In this document: positions 22,665 to 34,869 of the stretch, piece after piece
Position numbering within the stretch: the first letter of the stretch is position 1
Layout of the letters: each line of letters opens with the position of its first letter
Assembly: GCF_963678635.1 (NCBI RefSeq)
Contig: NC_087064.1
Location: forward strand, 10,951,671-11,015,670
Reading direction: 5' to 3'
DNA length: 64,000 nucleotides
Source of the DNA: Symsagittifera roscoffensis
Lineage: Eukaryota; Xenacoelomorpha; Acoela; Convolutidae
The notes under the pieces: generated by a model
What the model was told of the DNA's origin: nothing
Databases searched by the model: none
Seen by the model: only the letters and a program-made list of their open reading frames with translations
Translations under genes and position numbers: made by a program

Positions 22665-24655
22665 AATGAAGGAACAGAAGAAGATCAAAGGTAGCGTCTT
22701 TGTTGCGAAATCTGCTTACAATTCACAAAATGCACAGTTTGGCCTCGTGATGAGGTCGTCAAAATTATCGATTTTTTTGAAAATCCGCCCCTGAATGTGG
22801 GGAGTGGAAAAGAGTCATGATGTTTTCAACAAGGTTTGGCTCTTTTCCAGTCCTCCTTGATTTTTTCAAAATTAATGTATGAAAGCCTATCGAGGGAGAC
22901 TGTGACTGCTCCAACCTTTCATACTTTTTAGTAGTCTTATTTGTTAACAGCTTCAGGTCATAGTAGCCCCAGACACACGTGGGTAAATCAAATTAAAACG
23001 ACCACTAAACGGTTCCCCAAAAACAAACACACATGGAAAAAGTCAAAACCAACATGGTTTTCCGGCTCTTTTTCTCCCCCCCTCCTTTTTGTTCACAATT
23101 TTCGATGGTAATGAAAATTGGCATACGGACTAACAAGGCCATGGCAAACATATTTGGTCTTGATAATTAACCTTGTAAAACCACTTGTTACACAATAGAA
23201 TTGCTGCTCGTGTGAGGTGGGGGGGGGGGGGCTGGAGGAGGAAAAAGAGCAGGTTTTCCGAGCTCCCCTAAAGCTGAACAAAACACAGACTCAGTTTTGA
23301 GCTCTTTTCCAGTCCCCCTTCACATGTAAATTTAAAGATTGAAAAAAGATGGTGATGAAACTAGCTGTTTTGAACAGAACTGTTCTTCATACTTTACACC
23401 GTAGCATGATGCATTTCGACATTGTACCCACTTTAAAAAACTATGGTATTGGAATTTGGAATGTTTGAGATTGAATAATTGAGAAATGAGCCCAAATATG
23501 CCAAGCGGCAAAAAAGAACGTTTATTAACGGCAAAAATGAAATCTTTGAAAAAACCAACAGCAATAAAAAAATCCATCGGTCATCTTTGAAAAGAATTGA
23601 TTAAACAGAGGCAAAACAGCTTCGCACCACTTGTGATACAACAAAAAATTGATTAAATCAAGAAGTAGAAAAGATGACTTCAAACGACGAATTTTCAGAA
23701 GTAACTAAAAAAAAACAAAAAACTAAAAATTAGAAAAAAAAATAAAAATGAGTTTTTTTTTTGTGATTTATCACATTCAAAATCACCTAAGCAGGAAATG
23801 TATTATTAGACTGGCTAAAAATCAGAAACGTTTAATAATCACTCATACCCGATTCTCTGAAAACTTAAGCAAACTCAATTTTGTGGCACTCTTAGGATCA
23901 TTTGGGTTCTTCAGGAAAAAAAAACATAAAATTAGAACCTACTACAATTTCTCAGCATCGCCCAAAATTCAAGCAATTATTTCAAGATGTAGATATTTGT
24001 ATATTTTGTTTTACATATGATCTAAGAAACAGAATATGCTCGGGCGCACCAAGACTGATTTTCAACTAAGCGATGAAAAACAGCGGAATGAGCCAACATT
24101 AAAAAATACGTGTAACAGTAAAGGGAATAAAAAAAATGGTAGTTTGGTGATACACAGTGAAAAAATGTGGATAGGAAAAAGTGCTGCTGATTGGATGCTC
24201 AGCATCTTCTTGCGCTTCAATGCGTCAAGCAAAAAACTGGTAAAAACAAGTACCAGTTAAAGGAAAAAAGATGGTTGGAGTTAAACGCTGTAAAATCAGA
24301 ATTGATTTGATGTTCAAAAGCTAGAAAATAAAAGTTCAACAATCTTGTCAATTTCTTTTTTTGCATGTTGTTTAAAGGGTAGGGGGGTAAACTGAAAACC
24401 CAAATAGCCTATTGCAAGCATCGTACTTATATACATTCACAAGTCAAAACTCACGGTTGAGTAATTATTAACCTAGAAAAAAAATCGGTTACAGACAACA
24501 TGCAGAAACACGCACAAGTTTTTTTGTACATTAAGATTTCAATAATTGAAATGATTGCTTGCAGATTTTATATAAATCATCTAGTCTCTAAAAAACTTAA
24601 ATTTAATCTTTTTCAAATGTTACACAACGACAAAACAATTTCAATGACAACCCGC
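22665..24655. other. AT-rich sequence without recognised gene
   Basis: Contains a fragment of the CATTACGAGGCCA family near 22715-22755, G-rich tracts (23219-23232) and several AAAA-rich segments. Small frames on both strands (23332-23577 minus, 23748-24020 plus, 24036-24260 plus) have no recognisable domains. Confidence 0.4.
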
Positions 24656-24656
24656 G

Positions 24657-24985
24657 CTGAGCGCCCATGGATCATAATCGATTATATTGTCATAATATGG
24701 TCAGCATCTATAAAATGACAAAATAATCGATTATAATCCATTAAAAATGGATTATAAGCCTAATATTTTTTATCCCAATAAAATTCATTATAATCGATGA
24801 TAATCGATTATAATGGATTTTTTCGAGGGGTTATTCATGAAATTTACAATTTTGTTCGAAATTATCTCATTTCCTTTTTAGTGTAGTTGCTACGTGTTAT
24901 GTTTCATAAAATGTTACATTTCAGAAAAAAAAATTATATATTTTATATCTCTACTTTTTCTAATTCATCGCAGTTTAACTTACAC
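24657..24985. mobile_element. Truncated inverted copy of the 6565-7444 TIR element
   Basis: Starts with GCTGAGCGCCCATGGATCAT and follows the complement of the right end of the 6565-7444 element through its TAATCGATTA array and the TTTTTTCGAGGGGTTATTCA and GTAGTTGCTACGTGTTATG words. Similarity stops near 24985, so the other half is missing. Confidence 0.85.
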
Positions 24986-25369
24986 CGCTTCTAATCCCGC
25001 TCAAGAAACTTAGGAAGTCAACAACAACCTAAGTCCACCGATGAACCAATGGGCCAAATAGCTTCTTCCATAAGTGCAATTTCAAATATTTTTATGGCTG
25101 AACAACCGAACAATTTATTTTGTTTTCGCTGAACTTGATGGGGAAAGCCCAGGAAAAGCAGATATATGCGCTTTAGGCTCGTTCATTTTTATAGATATAT
25201 GAACACAGCGTAAGAAATATTTGTGAAACTCACCAAATTTAAACCTCTTCAAGAAGATCGACACACATCTGATCAAAAGACATGCTAAAAAATTTCTGAG
25301 TGATACATTAATTTTTAAAATCATTCAGGCTATGAGTATTCTTTTACGTTCATCGACAGATTTTATCAA
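24986..25369. other. Sequence without recognised feature
   Basis: No supported frame or repeat seen. Confidence 0.4.
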
Positions 25370-25542
25370 GAGGGAGCGGGGAGAGAGCGGACGCCCTCTC
25401 GCAGGGATTCGACCCTCTCACCAACCAAAGGGTCCCCCTTTGGTATTATTTTATGAACTCCATTTTAGGCCGAACAACCCTATAACTTATTGAAAGGCGC
25501 TTTCGGCTCCAATATACACTAATTTTGAAGGTCAACTGGATA
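25370..25542 (+). mobile_element. Left half of a GGCGCC-family MITE
   Basis: Carries GGGATTCGACCCTCTCACCA, AAAGGGTCCCCCTTTGGT and GAAAGGCGCTTTCGGC from the MITE family. It breaks off where the gypsy integrase remnant begins. A right-half-like segment (CTGCGGCACAGAAAG, GGGAGCGCTCGGAAAATGAA) appears at 26210-26345, on the other side of that remnant. Confidence 0.6.
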
Positions 25543-26140
25543 CTGTCACTCCAATTCATGCTCCATTTTAAACGGCGTAACTCACGTAATCCAATTGATC
25601 GTCGTCTTGTAGGTCGATTTCAAACATGCAACAATGTGTGCCTCCTTCGATTAGCCGCTTAAAACTCCGAAATATTATCCGCCTTTTTTTTCGTTGAGCC
25701 TTTCCATCTTTTCTTTACTTTTTGATTTCTAAAGAAAAGTCTGGTTATTGTTTATCACCCAAAGTTGGCATATCTTTGGGATCAATTTGTCAACAAAACT
25801 TTTTCCTTGATCTGTAAGCGAGACTTTGCGAATTCTAAACGTCAGCACCCAATTCTCCACTACCAAACGAACCACGTCAACAGAATCTGTTGACATCAGA
25901 GGAACCGTAATCGATTATATCGTGAATAGGTCCATCACCACAAGAACATGTCTTCCTCCGGTGGTCGTTGCCATTGTCATGAAATCAACCGCCAAATGGA
26001 TTCTGACCCGCTTTACTTCTGCACAGTCGTGTGCACGGCTTGGACACCAAAAAAACTTTCTTTCTATGTCCGTCCTCATTGTTGGTCGTAAGAACTTCTC
26101 ATCATTGGTCGTAAAAACTTTTCATCATATTCCGACTTAG
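25543..26140 (-). pseudogene. Degenerate Ty3/gypsy integrase remnant, copy A
   Basis: Minus-strand homologue of the integrase-core remnant at 29468-30072 (about 95 percent identical by eye). The reading is broken by stops and small changes. It is the left member of a set of three tandem copies. Confidence 0.75.
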
Positions 26141-26519
26141 GGTTGAACAAAGTCGATGAGAACAAAATTTATGTTTCCATTAATGTTTTGACTTGTTTCT
26201 CTAAAACAAAAACTACCTGCGGCACAGAAAGTTTTGTCAAACAGGATCCTTTGAAGTTCTGGGAGCGCTCGGAAAATGAATTTGGTCGAACAAAAAAATT
26301 TGGGTAGTTTTTCTAATTTTCGGGAAAATATCACCCCTCGCTACTTTGAGATAATTCTAGATGCTCTACTCAAATTAAGATTGAGGGAAAAAAACAAAAC
26401 AAGCCAACAAAATGGCCGTTGATTATTTGAATGGAAAAAAAATTAGCTTTTTATGGAAAGTACAAACTTTTTGCAATTTCGTTACTGCATTCCGCTTACA
26501 GAAAAGATCTGGGGACTGC

Positions 26520-26780
26520 TTCTCCTTTTTCGTTTAAACTCTAATTTAAGAGCACCCCAAAGTTCCCTTGAATAATAATTTCTACGGGGTGACCAAGACT
26601 CTACAAAATTCTGAAAAGGTTAAGCTGGTGGCAGTTATTTGTTTTGTACTACATTGCTTCCTATGTTTTGTTATCGTTCTTGTGATTGTAGTGCTTTCAC
26701 TCTCGATCGCACAATTTATTTTTCAACTGCAATTATTTTTTTCAACTACAAAATCCAGATAAAGAGGGCTACGAAGTGGC
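26520..26780. repeat. LTR-like or boundary segment shared with 34540-34800
   Basis: GTGACCAAGACTC, TTAAGCTGGTGGCA, TTTTGTACT and CTTTCACTCTCGATCGCACA match the segment at 34605-34740 in the same order. Because it borders the gag side of the degenerate gypsy element at 34.5 kb, it may be an old LTR or leader fragment; no TG...CA ends were identified. Confidence 0.45.
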
Positions 26781-28800
26781 CAAAACTTTTTTTAGTAATC
26801 TAATCAAAAATAAGGGGACAGCGATTAATCAATACAAATGCTTAATTGCAATTCAATTTTTCGTAATCTACACTACGAGGTTTTCACTTGAGGTACTTCA
26901 ATTGATCTCTGTAAGCTCGAAAATAAGTTTTAGCCTTAACTGGCAAGAACCCGCAAAATTCTAGCTGAGTGCAAACCGCTCTGCATAAAGGTTGGCAGTT
27001 CGTAACGTTGTGGCTTAGTTGCTCCGTTTGAGTTTTAATTATAGCTATATGTATGATAGTCCCTACAACTCCTGACTTTTACTCTGGTACCCTTGCGAAA
27101 CATCGTAACTACAAACTTCCTCTGACGCCAGTAGTTAGAGTTGTCCAATTCATGATAGGTATTTCTAAGTAAGTTGGGCAAATATTAGTCCAATTTCAGC
27201 TCATACCTAATTTAGCAACTTCACAAAGACAAAAATGATTTTTCCCGTCATAATTCCGGCCTCCTGGTCTGGGAGAGGATAATTTCAGATACAGTTACCT
27301 AATTTTTGCCCAGAAAATTTCTTTCTGTATTCTATTTCAATCCAGACTTCCTAGTTATCAGTGATGCGCAGTTTGGTTAATGAAAATCCTCTTACACCAA
27401 AAAGCAGCCTAGGCAAGCAAAGTAAATTTTCCAAACGTCAGTTTTCTTAGGAGACCTAATTCCCATTCCACATTGTCAATGCCCACTTGGGCTATTTTTC
27501 TTGGTCCCTTATTAGTGTCAATTCCATCCAGGACTTCCCAAAAAAATCCATTTCAAGGTCCAAATCCTTTCTCCTGGAAAAATGCTATAAGCAAGCGAGG
27601 GAGTCGCGGGAGCAGTTTTTTTACAATTATTTTTTTAACCGAATTGGTATCTAGTTTTTAGTGCCGCCAATAAACCTTTGTTCACTCGCGCTTTATTTTG
27701 CGCCAATTGCCTAATTCCGGTTAAAAAGGTGTTTATATTACGGTCCAGCCCTTAAAATTTGGTTCAACCGATGGTTACCTGCGTTTTTTGGCAGTCGAGA
27801 AATTTTTTTTTCCAGAAATGGGGATTGTGACTATTCCATACTCTAGATCATGAGTTAAAAATGAGCTATGTGGTTTTCCGGAAACCGTCATTGTGTAGGC
27901 CAGGAGGGTCAGATGCGTCTAGATTTTTGCATGATGAATTGAAATATTCTGTAGTATCCTTCCTATGAGTTTCATAAAAATAATTTCATCATTTCAAAGG
28001 GGGGAGGGGTTTGCCGTTTTCAGTTACTGCTTCAAAATCTTGTAAAACTCGCCAGATGTAACACTAGTTCTCTAAAGATTCGAACTTTTTTGGACTCGGT
28101 CACTTGTTTGAGTTTTTTACTTCTCGCAATGCTTTTTCAATACCAAGCTATGTACTACTCAGTGGATTTCATGTTACTGCATGCAATTGCCTGAATAAAC
28201 CCTCCCAGTCGAGTTCTTAGTTAGCCGAAAGTGTAATGGGATCATCGTTTCTATAGTGTTCCCTTCTAGTCTATTAATTATAAAAATGCTTAAAGTAACT
28301 CCAGGATAAAAAAATTTTAGCAATTTTTTCCCTCACTTAAGAATTTGCTGTCTTGTTATCATAAATTCTAAGACTGATCCACAACCTAAATTCGAAAACC
28401 TAAGCTAGTGTACCTGCGTTTCCCTCACCTTTTATTTTTACCAAAGTGTTCCAATTTGTTTCCTGTTCCTATGCCTAAGAATAGCACAGCCTCGCTGAGA
28501 TTGCTGACCTATCAGTTAGTCCCCTAAGGATCAATACAATTGATCAAATAATAAGCATCACCGGGCTCTGAGTGTTCTAGCTAGGATACATGATTGATTT
28601 GAAAGTTTACTCCGCGTAGTACAATTCAAGTTTTCTTTTGAAAAGTAGGTTCAAGGCTCAACAGTTAAACGTTAGTCTGACGTGAATTCGCGTTCAAATA
28701 GAATCTAGAAAAAAAATTTCTTGAAAAAATCGTTTTAAATCACAAACTGTTCGATCCCAAAAGGTGGCTCGCGTCCGTAGTTTCAGGCTTCTGCGATAAC

Positions 28801-29208
28801 TCAACCACGGAGGACTGCCTTAAGCTTCGCTTGGGTGATGCGCAGGCTCTTATTCTTTTCTGGCGTCAGCCTCCGTTGCGTCGTATGTCTCCATCGCGTC
28901 GCAAGTCTTCCTGTCACGCACTTCTGGCTACACTGTTTTTCGATTTCAGGGGACAATTTTTCGGCGTCCGGAGTCATCATTAAACCCTTTCCGATTCTTT
29001 TTCCATAAGTTTTTGCCTTCATCATTTGTTTCTGGTTCATCAAAGAATAGAACTGGCCCGTAGGGTGTCGGTCTTTTGCAACGGTTTTGTTTGGTTGGAC
29101 TGAGATCTCAACGTAACGGCTCAATATGTTGAAAAGCAGGAACTTCAACTCAATCGGGTTGGAAACCTTTGACAAGTTAAATTTGACTTTAGACTTTCTG
29201 ACTTTCAC
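28801..29208 (-). pseudogene. Retroelement-derived frame downstream of integrase remnant, copy B
   Basis: A 135-codon basic frame whose N-terminal ~65 codons (KVRKSKVKF, SNPIELKFLLFNIL, SVQPNKTVAKDRHPT) are shared with a 97-codon frame at 32188-32481. It follows the integrase remnant on the same strand, so it is likely a decayed 3' pol or accessory region. I do not recognise a domain. Confidence 0.45.
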
Positions 29209-29467
29209 AAAATATTGTCTTCCCCCAATTCACGTGGGTTCTTTGACTTTTTCTTTTCTATACACCACACCCAGACTTCGACGCCAGTTATAGCGGGTTC
29301 CCCATTCAATTTCCTTCAATAGAGATTATTTTGTCGACGCTGGCATGTCCCCAGTGATTCTCTTGTGCTGCTGTGTTCATCTCAGAATTTCTTGCCCAGC
29401 AGTTCCGCGAAAAAGTACATCATCGATGTTCGCATTTTGTCTTCGTGAAGTTTCGCGTAGAACACAT

Positions 29468-30072
29468 CAACTGGATACTGTCACTCCAGTTCAAGCTCCA
29501 TTTTAAACGGCGTAACTCACGTAATCCGATTGATCGTCGTCTTGAAAGTAAATTTCAAACATGCAACAATGTGTGCCTCCTTCGATTAGCCGCTTAAAAC
29601 TCCGAAATATTATCCGCCTTTTTTTTCGTTGAGCCTTTCCATCTTTTCTTTACTTTTTGATTTCTAAAGAAAAGTCTGGTTATTGTTTATCACCCAAAGT
29701 TGGCATATCTTTGGGATCAATTTGTCAACAAAACTTTTTCCTTGATCTGTAAGCGAGACTTTGCGAATTCTAATTTTCAGCACCCAATTCTCCACTACCC
29801 CACAAACCACGTCAACAGAATCTGTTGACATCAGAGGAACTGTAATCGAGTATATCGTGAATAGGTCCATCACCACAAGCACATGTCTTGCTCCAGTGGA
29901 CGTTGCCATTGTCATGAAATCAACCGCCAAATAGATTCTGACCCGCTTTACTTCTGCACAGTCGTGTGCACGGCTTGGACACCAATAAAATTTTCTTTCC
30001 ATGTCCTCCTCATTGTCGGTCGTAAGAACTTCTCATCATTGGTCGTAAAAACTTTTCATCATATTCCGACTT
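29468..30072 (-). pseudogene. Degenerate Ty3/gypsy integrase core, copy B
   Basis: The 112-codon frame at 29664-30002 shows the integrase-core pattern: a first Asp in AVDFMTMATSTGARHVLVVM followed by DLF, then the second Asp in SLTDQGKSF. Upstream is a residual zinc-binding-like CxxxxxC and downstream a broken VERLN/ERFN-like segment (MERLNEK in another frame). Frames are interrupted and the third acidic residue is not confidently placed, so it is not functional. The family is Ty3/gypsy (Metaviridae) by motif spacing. Confidence 0.75.
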
Positions 30073-31929
30073 AGGGTTGAACAAAGTCGATGAGAACAAA
30101 ATTTATGTTTCCATTTATGTTTTGACTTGTTTCTCTAAAACAAAAACTACCTGCGGCACAGAAAGTTTTGTCAAATAGGATCCTTTAAAGTTCTGGGAGC
30201 GCTCGGAAAATGAATTAGGTCGAACAGAAAAATTTGGGTAGTTTTTCTAATTTTCGGGAAAATATCAGCCCTCGCTACTTTGAGATAATTCTAGATCCTC
30301 TACTCAAATTAAGATTGAGAAAAAAAACAAAACAAGCCAACAAAATGGCCGTTGATTATTTTAATGGAAAAAAATTTAGCTTTTTATGGAAAATACAAAC
30401 TTTTTGCAATTTCGTTTCTGCATTCCGCTTACAGAAAAGATCTGGGGACTGCTTCTCTTTTTTCGTTCAAACTCTAATTTAAGAGCACCCCAAAGTTCCC
30501 TTGAATAATAATTTCTACGGGTGAACAAGACTCGCTACTATACCAAATTCTGAAAAAGTTAAGTTGATGGCAGTTTTTTTGTATTGTACCTAATTCCCAT
30601 GCCATATTGTCAATGCCCACTTTTGCTTTTTTTCTTGGTCCCATATTAGTGTCAATTCCCTCCAGAACTTCCCAAAACAATACATTTCAAGGTCCAAATC
30701 ACTTCTCCTGGAAATATGCTATAAGCAAGGGAGGGAGTCGCGGAAGGAGTTTTTGTACAATTTTTTTTTGTTTACCGAATTGGTATCTAGTTTTTAGTGC
30801 CGCCATTAAATCTTAGTTCACTCGCGCTTTATTTTGCGCCAATTGCCTAATTTCGGTTAAAAAGATGTTTATATTACGGTCCAGCTCCTAAATTTTGGTT
30901 CAACCGATGGCTACCTGCGTTTTTTGGCAGTCGAGAAATTTTTTTTTCCAGAAATTGGGATGGTGACTATTTGCTTACGGCATGACATACGAATTAGGGA
31001 TCCAGCAGGTGGTCTGGGTTTCTAAATATAGCTTCCCCTAACTAGCTTTATATTATATTAAAGTGTGATTATATTCCAACTTCTAGATTTGTGGTTTTCC
31101 GGAAACCGTCATCGTTTAGGCCAGGAGGGTCAGATGCGTCTAGATTTTTGCATGATGATGTGAAATATTCTGTAGTATCCTTCCTATGAGTTTCAAAAAA
31201 TTAGTTTCATCATTTCAAAGGGGGGAGGGGTTCGCCGTTTTCAGTTACTGCTTTATAAATCTTGTAAAACTCGCCAGATGTAACACTTCAATACCAAGCT
31301 ATGTACTACTCAGTGGATTTCATGTTAATGCATGCAATTGCCAGAATAAACCCTCCCAGTCGAGTTCTTAGTTAGCCGAAAGTGTATTGGGATCATCGTT
31401 TCTATAGTGTTCCCTTCTAGTTTATTAATTATAATAATGCTTAAAGTAACTCCAGGATAAAAAATTTTTGGCGATTTGTTTTCCTCTCTTAAGAATTTGC
31501 TGTCTTGTTATCATAATTTCTAAGACTGATCCACAACCTAAATTCGAAAACCTAAGCTAGTGTACCTGCGTTTCCCTCACCTTTTATTTTTACCAAAGTG
31601 TTCCAATTTGTTTCCTTTTCCTATGCCTAAGAATAGCACAGCCTCGCTGAGATTGCTGACCTATCAGTTAGTCCCCTAAGGATCAATACAATTGATCAAA
31701 TAATAAGCATCACCGGGCTCTGAGTGTTCTAGCTAGGATACGTGATTGATTTGAAAGTTTACTCCGCGTAGTACAATTCAAGTTTTCTTTTGAAAAATAG
31801 GTTCAAGGCTCAACAGTTAAACATTAGTCTGACGTGAATTCGCGTTCAAATAGAATCTAGAAAAAAATTTTATGAAAAATTCGTTTTAAATCACAAACTG
31901 TTCGATCCCAAAAGGTGGCTCGCGACCGT

Positions 31930-32500
31930 AGTTTCAGGCTTCTGCGATAACTCAACCACGGAGGACTGCCTTCAGCTTCGCTTGGGTGATGCGCAGGCTC
32001 TCATTCTTTTCTGGCGTCAGCCTTCGTTGCTTCGTATGTCTCCATCGCATCGCAAGTCTTCCTGTTACGCGCGATTGGCCACTTCTGGCTACACTGTTTT
32101 TCGATTTTGGGGGTCAATTTTTCTCGAGATACGCGGCGTCCGGAGTCATCATTAAAACCTTTCCGATTGTTTTCCATAAGTTTTTCCCTACGTCATTTGT
32201 TTCTGGTTCATCAAAGAAAAGAACTGGCTTGTAGGGTGTCGGTCTTTTGCAACGGTTTTGTTTGGTTGCACTGAGATCTCAACGCAACGGTTCAATATGT
32301 TGAAAAGCAGGAACTTCAACTCAATCGGGTTGGAAACCTTTGACATCATAAATTTGACTTTGGACTTTCTGACTTTCACAAAATATGGTTTTTTCCCCAA
32401 TTCACGGGAGTTCTTTGACTTTTTCTTTTCTTTACACCACACCCGGACTTTGACGCCAGTCGCAGCGAGTTCTCCATTCAATTTCGCTCAATAGAGATTA
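31930..32500 (-). pseudogene. Retroelement-derived frame, copy C
   Basis: Homologue of 28740-29350 with a 97-codon minus frame (32188-32481) sharing the KVRKSKVKF and SNPIELKFLLFNIL words. It is broken relative to copy B. Confidence 0.45.
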
Positions 32501-32639
32501 TTTTGTTGACGCTGGCATGTCCCCAGTACTTCTCTTTTGCTGCTGTGTTCATCTCAGAAATTCTTGCCCAGCAGTTCCGCAAAAAAGTCCATCATCGATG
32601 TTCGCACTTTGTCTTCGTGAAGTTTCGCGTAGAACACGT

Positions 32640-33250
32640 CAACTGGATACTGTTACTCCAATTCGTGCTCCATTTTAAACGCCGTGACTCACGTAATCCG
32701 ATTGATCGTCGTCTTGTAGGTAATCTTCAAACATGCAACAATGTGTGCCTCCTTCGATTAGCCGCTTTTTTTTTCGTTGAGCCTTTCCATCTTTTCTTTA
32801 CTTTTTGATTTCTAAAGAAAAGTCTGGTTATTTTTTATCACCCAAAGTTGGCATATCTTTGGGATCAATTTGGCAACAAAACCTTTTCTTTGATCTGTAA
32901 GCGAGACATTGCGAATTCTAAACTTCAGCACCCAATTCTCCACTACCACACGAACCACGTCAACAGAATCTGTTGACATCAGAGGAACCGTAATCAATTA
33001 CATCGTGAATAGGTCCATCACCACAAGCACATTTCTTGCTCCGGTGGTCGTTGCCATTGTCATGAAAACAACCGCCATTGCCTTGAAAAAGTTTTTCGCA
33101 TCAAATAGATTCTGACCCGCTTTACTTCTGCACAGTCGTGTGCACGGCTTGGGCACCATTAGAACTTTATTTCTATGCCCGTCCTCATCGTCGGTCGTAA
33201 GTACTTCTCATCATTGGTCATAAGAACTTTTCATCATCGGTCGTAAGAGC
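32640..33250 (-). pseudogene. Degenerate Ty3/gypsy integrase remnant, copy C
   Basis: Third copy of the integrase remnant (TVPLMSTDSVDVVRVVVENW, then SLTDQRKGF). It is joined on its upstream coding side to a gag/protease remnant that copies A and B lack, so this is the copy closest to the ancestral element. Confidence 0.72.
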
Positions 33251-33258
33251 CGTCCCTC

Positions 33259-33510
33259 TTAAACTTTTTTTGGTAGCGGAATAAGTATCGAATGCTCAGT
33301 TGGATCCATCGAGGCCAATACGTCAGCACTATGTACCCACACTTGAGAGCCTGCTTCTTTGGGATGAGATTCGTCCCAAGCGACGGCATGTTCTTCTTTT
33401 CGTATGTTAACTCGGCCCACTAAAAATTTGGGCGATAGCTGCGTCATGTTGCTGCAATGAAGCAATCTCAGAGGGCGTTGATTCCCAGCGGTTGTTCTCA
33501 CCTTCGCCAA
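33259..33510 (-). pseudogene. Gypsy-element remnant between protease and integrase
   Basis: An 83-codon minus frame with LSPKFLVGRVNIRKEEHAVA and DPTEHSILIPLPKK. It lies between the protease and integrase remnants. No RT or RNase H motif is visible, so the RT region seems deleted. The domain is unidentified. Confidence 0.4.
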
Positions 33511-33891
33511 AGTCCGTTATATTCTTCTCGTAGCTTTCAATAGCGAGTCTACTTCGGTGGTGACTTCATTGGATTCATCTACGACTTCTTTTCTATCTCC
33601 TCGTCTTTCTCTTGTATCAACCTAACACTGTGGATCTGGAATTTGGCCGATCAACCTTCGGGAGTTTCGGCAGTCGGAACAAAAATCCTCGAAGTCTCCT
33701 GACTCTTCTTCTTACACAGTTCTTGACCCATGATGATGTTCGGCCCTCTCTACCCATCTGGTTCTATCGGCACCACGGAGTTTTGCATTCGGGGTAACCT
33801 GTTTGGGAGTCATATACCGCAGCGAACCGTAGACGCTTGCTTCGCTCCAATAATGCTTCGTTATCATCACCGATCTGTCTAAGCTCCAGAT

Positions 33892-34032
33892 TCATTGTAA
33901 TATTTCCATCGCTATCCATTCTGCTGTCACTAAATGACCATCGATGGATCGCATCTCTGGATCATGTTGGAACTCACGAAACAACTCGCGTGGGACAAGG
34001 TTTGTCGTGGCTCCATTATCAAATAATATTTC
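33892..34032 (-). pseudogene. Degenerate gypsy aspartic protease
   Basis: On the minus strand a 46-codon frame reads ILFDNGATTNLVPRELFREF before reaching a stop. FDNGA corresponds to the D(S/T)GA active-site motif of retroelement proteases, with Asn in place of Ser/Thr. Its position between the zinc knuckle and integrase remnants fits gag-PR-(RT)-IN order. Confidence 0.6.
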
Positions 34033-34088
34033 TATGAAAGTCCCGCACACGCAAGCATCCGCAATTGCTCTCTAGGTTGCGCTGTTGC

Positions 34089-34446
34089 TCACTTGACTAA
34101 TACCGGCACGCTCGTTACCAGCATACTCCTTGCCGACTTGCACTTATCCGCTGACGGCAGTGACAGTTGATGAAAAAGTGACAGTCCCGGCTCTTGTCCT
34201 ACTACCGCCTCACTCTGTCTCTCCTCTTCTGGGGGTTTTAATGTACCGCTCTTCTGCCTAGGGTGATATACTTTTGGGGAGGAACTCGTCTGAATTCCTG
34301 ATGTCGTTTGAAAAAAGGCCGCGAAAGATCCTCCTTCTAATCTTTCTATTGTCCTGGCCCTCTGTAATTTAAATGGTTCGACGTTCTTTGGATGCACTAC
34401 CTTGCAAAATGATCTGTCTTACAGCACTCACAACAACTTTCCTGAG
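34089..34446 (-). pseudogene. Degenerate Gag C-terminus with interrupted CCHC zinc knuckle
   Basis: The minus-strand codons at 34394-34435 spell CCECCKTDHFAR-stop-C, a C-X2-C-X4-H-X4-C knuckle with a TAG just before the last Cys. A 102-codon frame (34089-34397) follows in another register. This is a decayed nucleocapsid. Confidence 0.65.
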
Positions 34447-34869
34447 TTGTATTTTACTTCGCTCCATAGCGAGCTCCTCTGTCAGACCCACCTTCATTCC
34501 AAAATATGACCAACCCATGTAGATTTAGCGGATGGCTTCTTTAGGTGCGTTCAAACTCTAAATTAATGGAACCCTAAACTGGTCCCTTATGTAATGATTT
34601 CAGTGTGGTGACCGAGATTCACTATTATCCACAATTTGGAGAGAGCTAAGCTGGTGGCAAATATTTTGTACTGTAATAGGTTGATTGCCCTCTTTTGTCA
34701 TTGTTCGTGTGACTGTTTTGCTTGCACTTTCGATCGCACAGTTTTTTTTTCAATTGCAATTAATTTTATTAACTAAAAATCCTGATGCAGAGGGTAACAA
34801 AGAGGCTAGAATCTAATTTAATCAAAACGAAAGGTTCTATGATCAATCAACTTTGAATGTATGAACTTT

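Larger units (their letters stand above)
26140..29467. repeat. Rest of duplicated unit A (retroelement-derived, non-coding)
   Basis: 26140-26650 and 27455-29467 recur nearly unchanged in the next unit (30072-30590 and 30590-32639); about 800 bp (26650-27450) is absent from the second unit. 26530-26770 also matches 34550-34800. I see no intact gene. A minus frame of 135 codons (28801-29208) is described separately. Confidence 0.75.
29468..32639. repeat. Second copy of the ~3.1-3.9 kb duplicated unit
   Basis: Same order of segments as 25543-29467, lacking the ~800-bp block. Anchor CAACTGGATACTG occurs at 25543, 29468 and 32640; anchor GTCAATGCCCACTT occurs near 27475 and 30610. Many stretches of over 100 bp are identical by eye (for example around 28440-28620 versus 31570-31750). 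Confidence 0.9.

Noticed and set aside
25826-26140. 104-codon plus frame and similar plus frames in the 25-33 kb repeats
   Set aside because: They lie antisense to the integrase remnants, where the motifs are on the minus strand.
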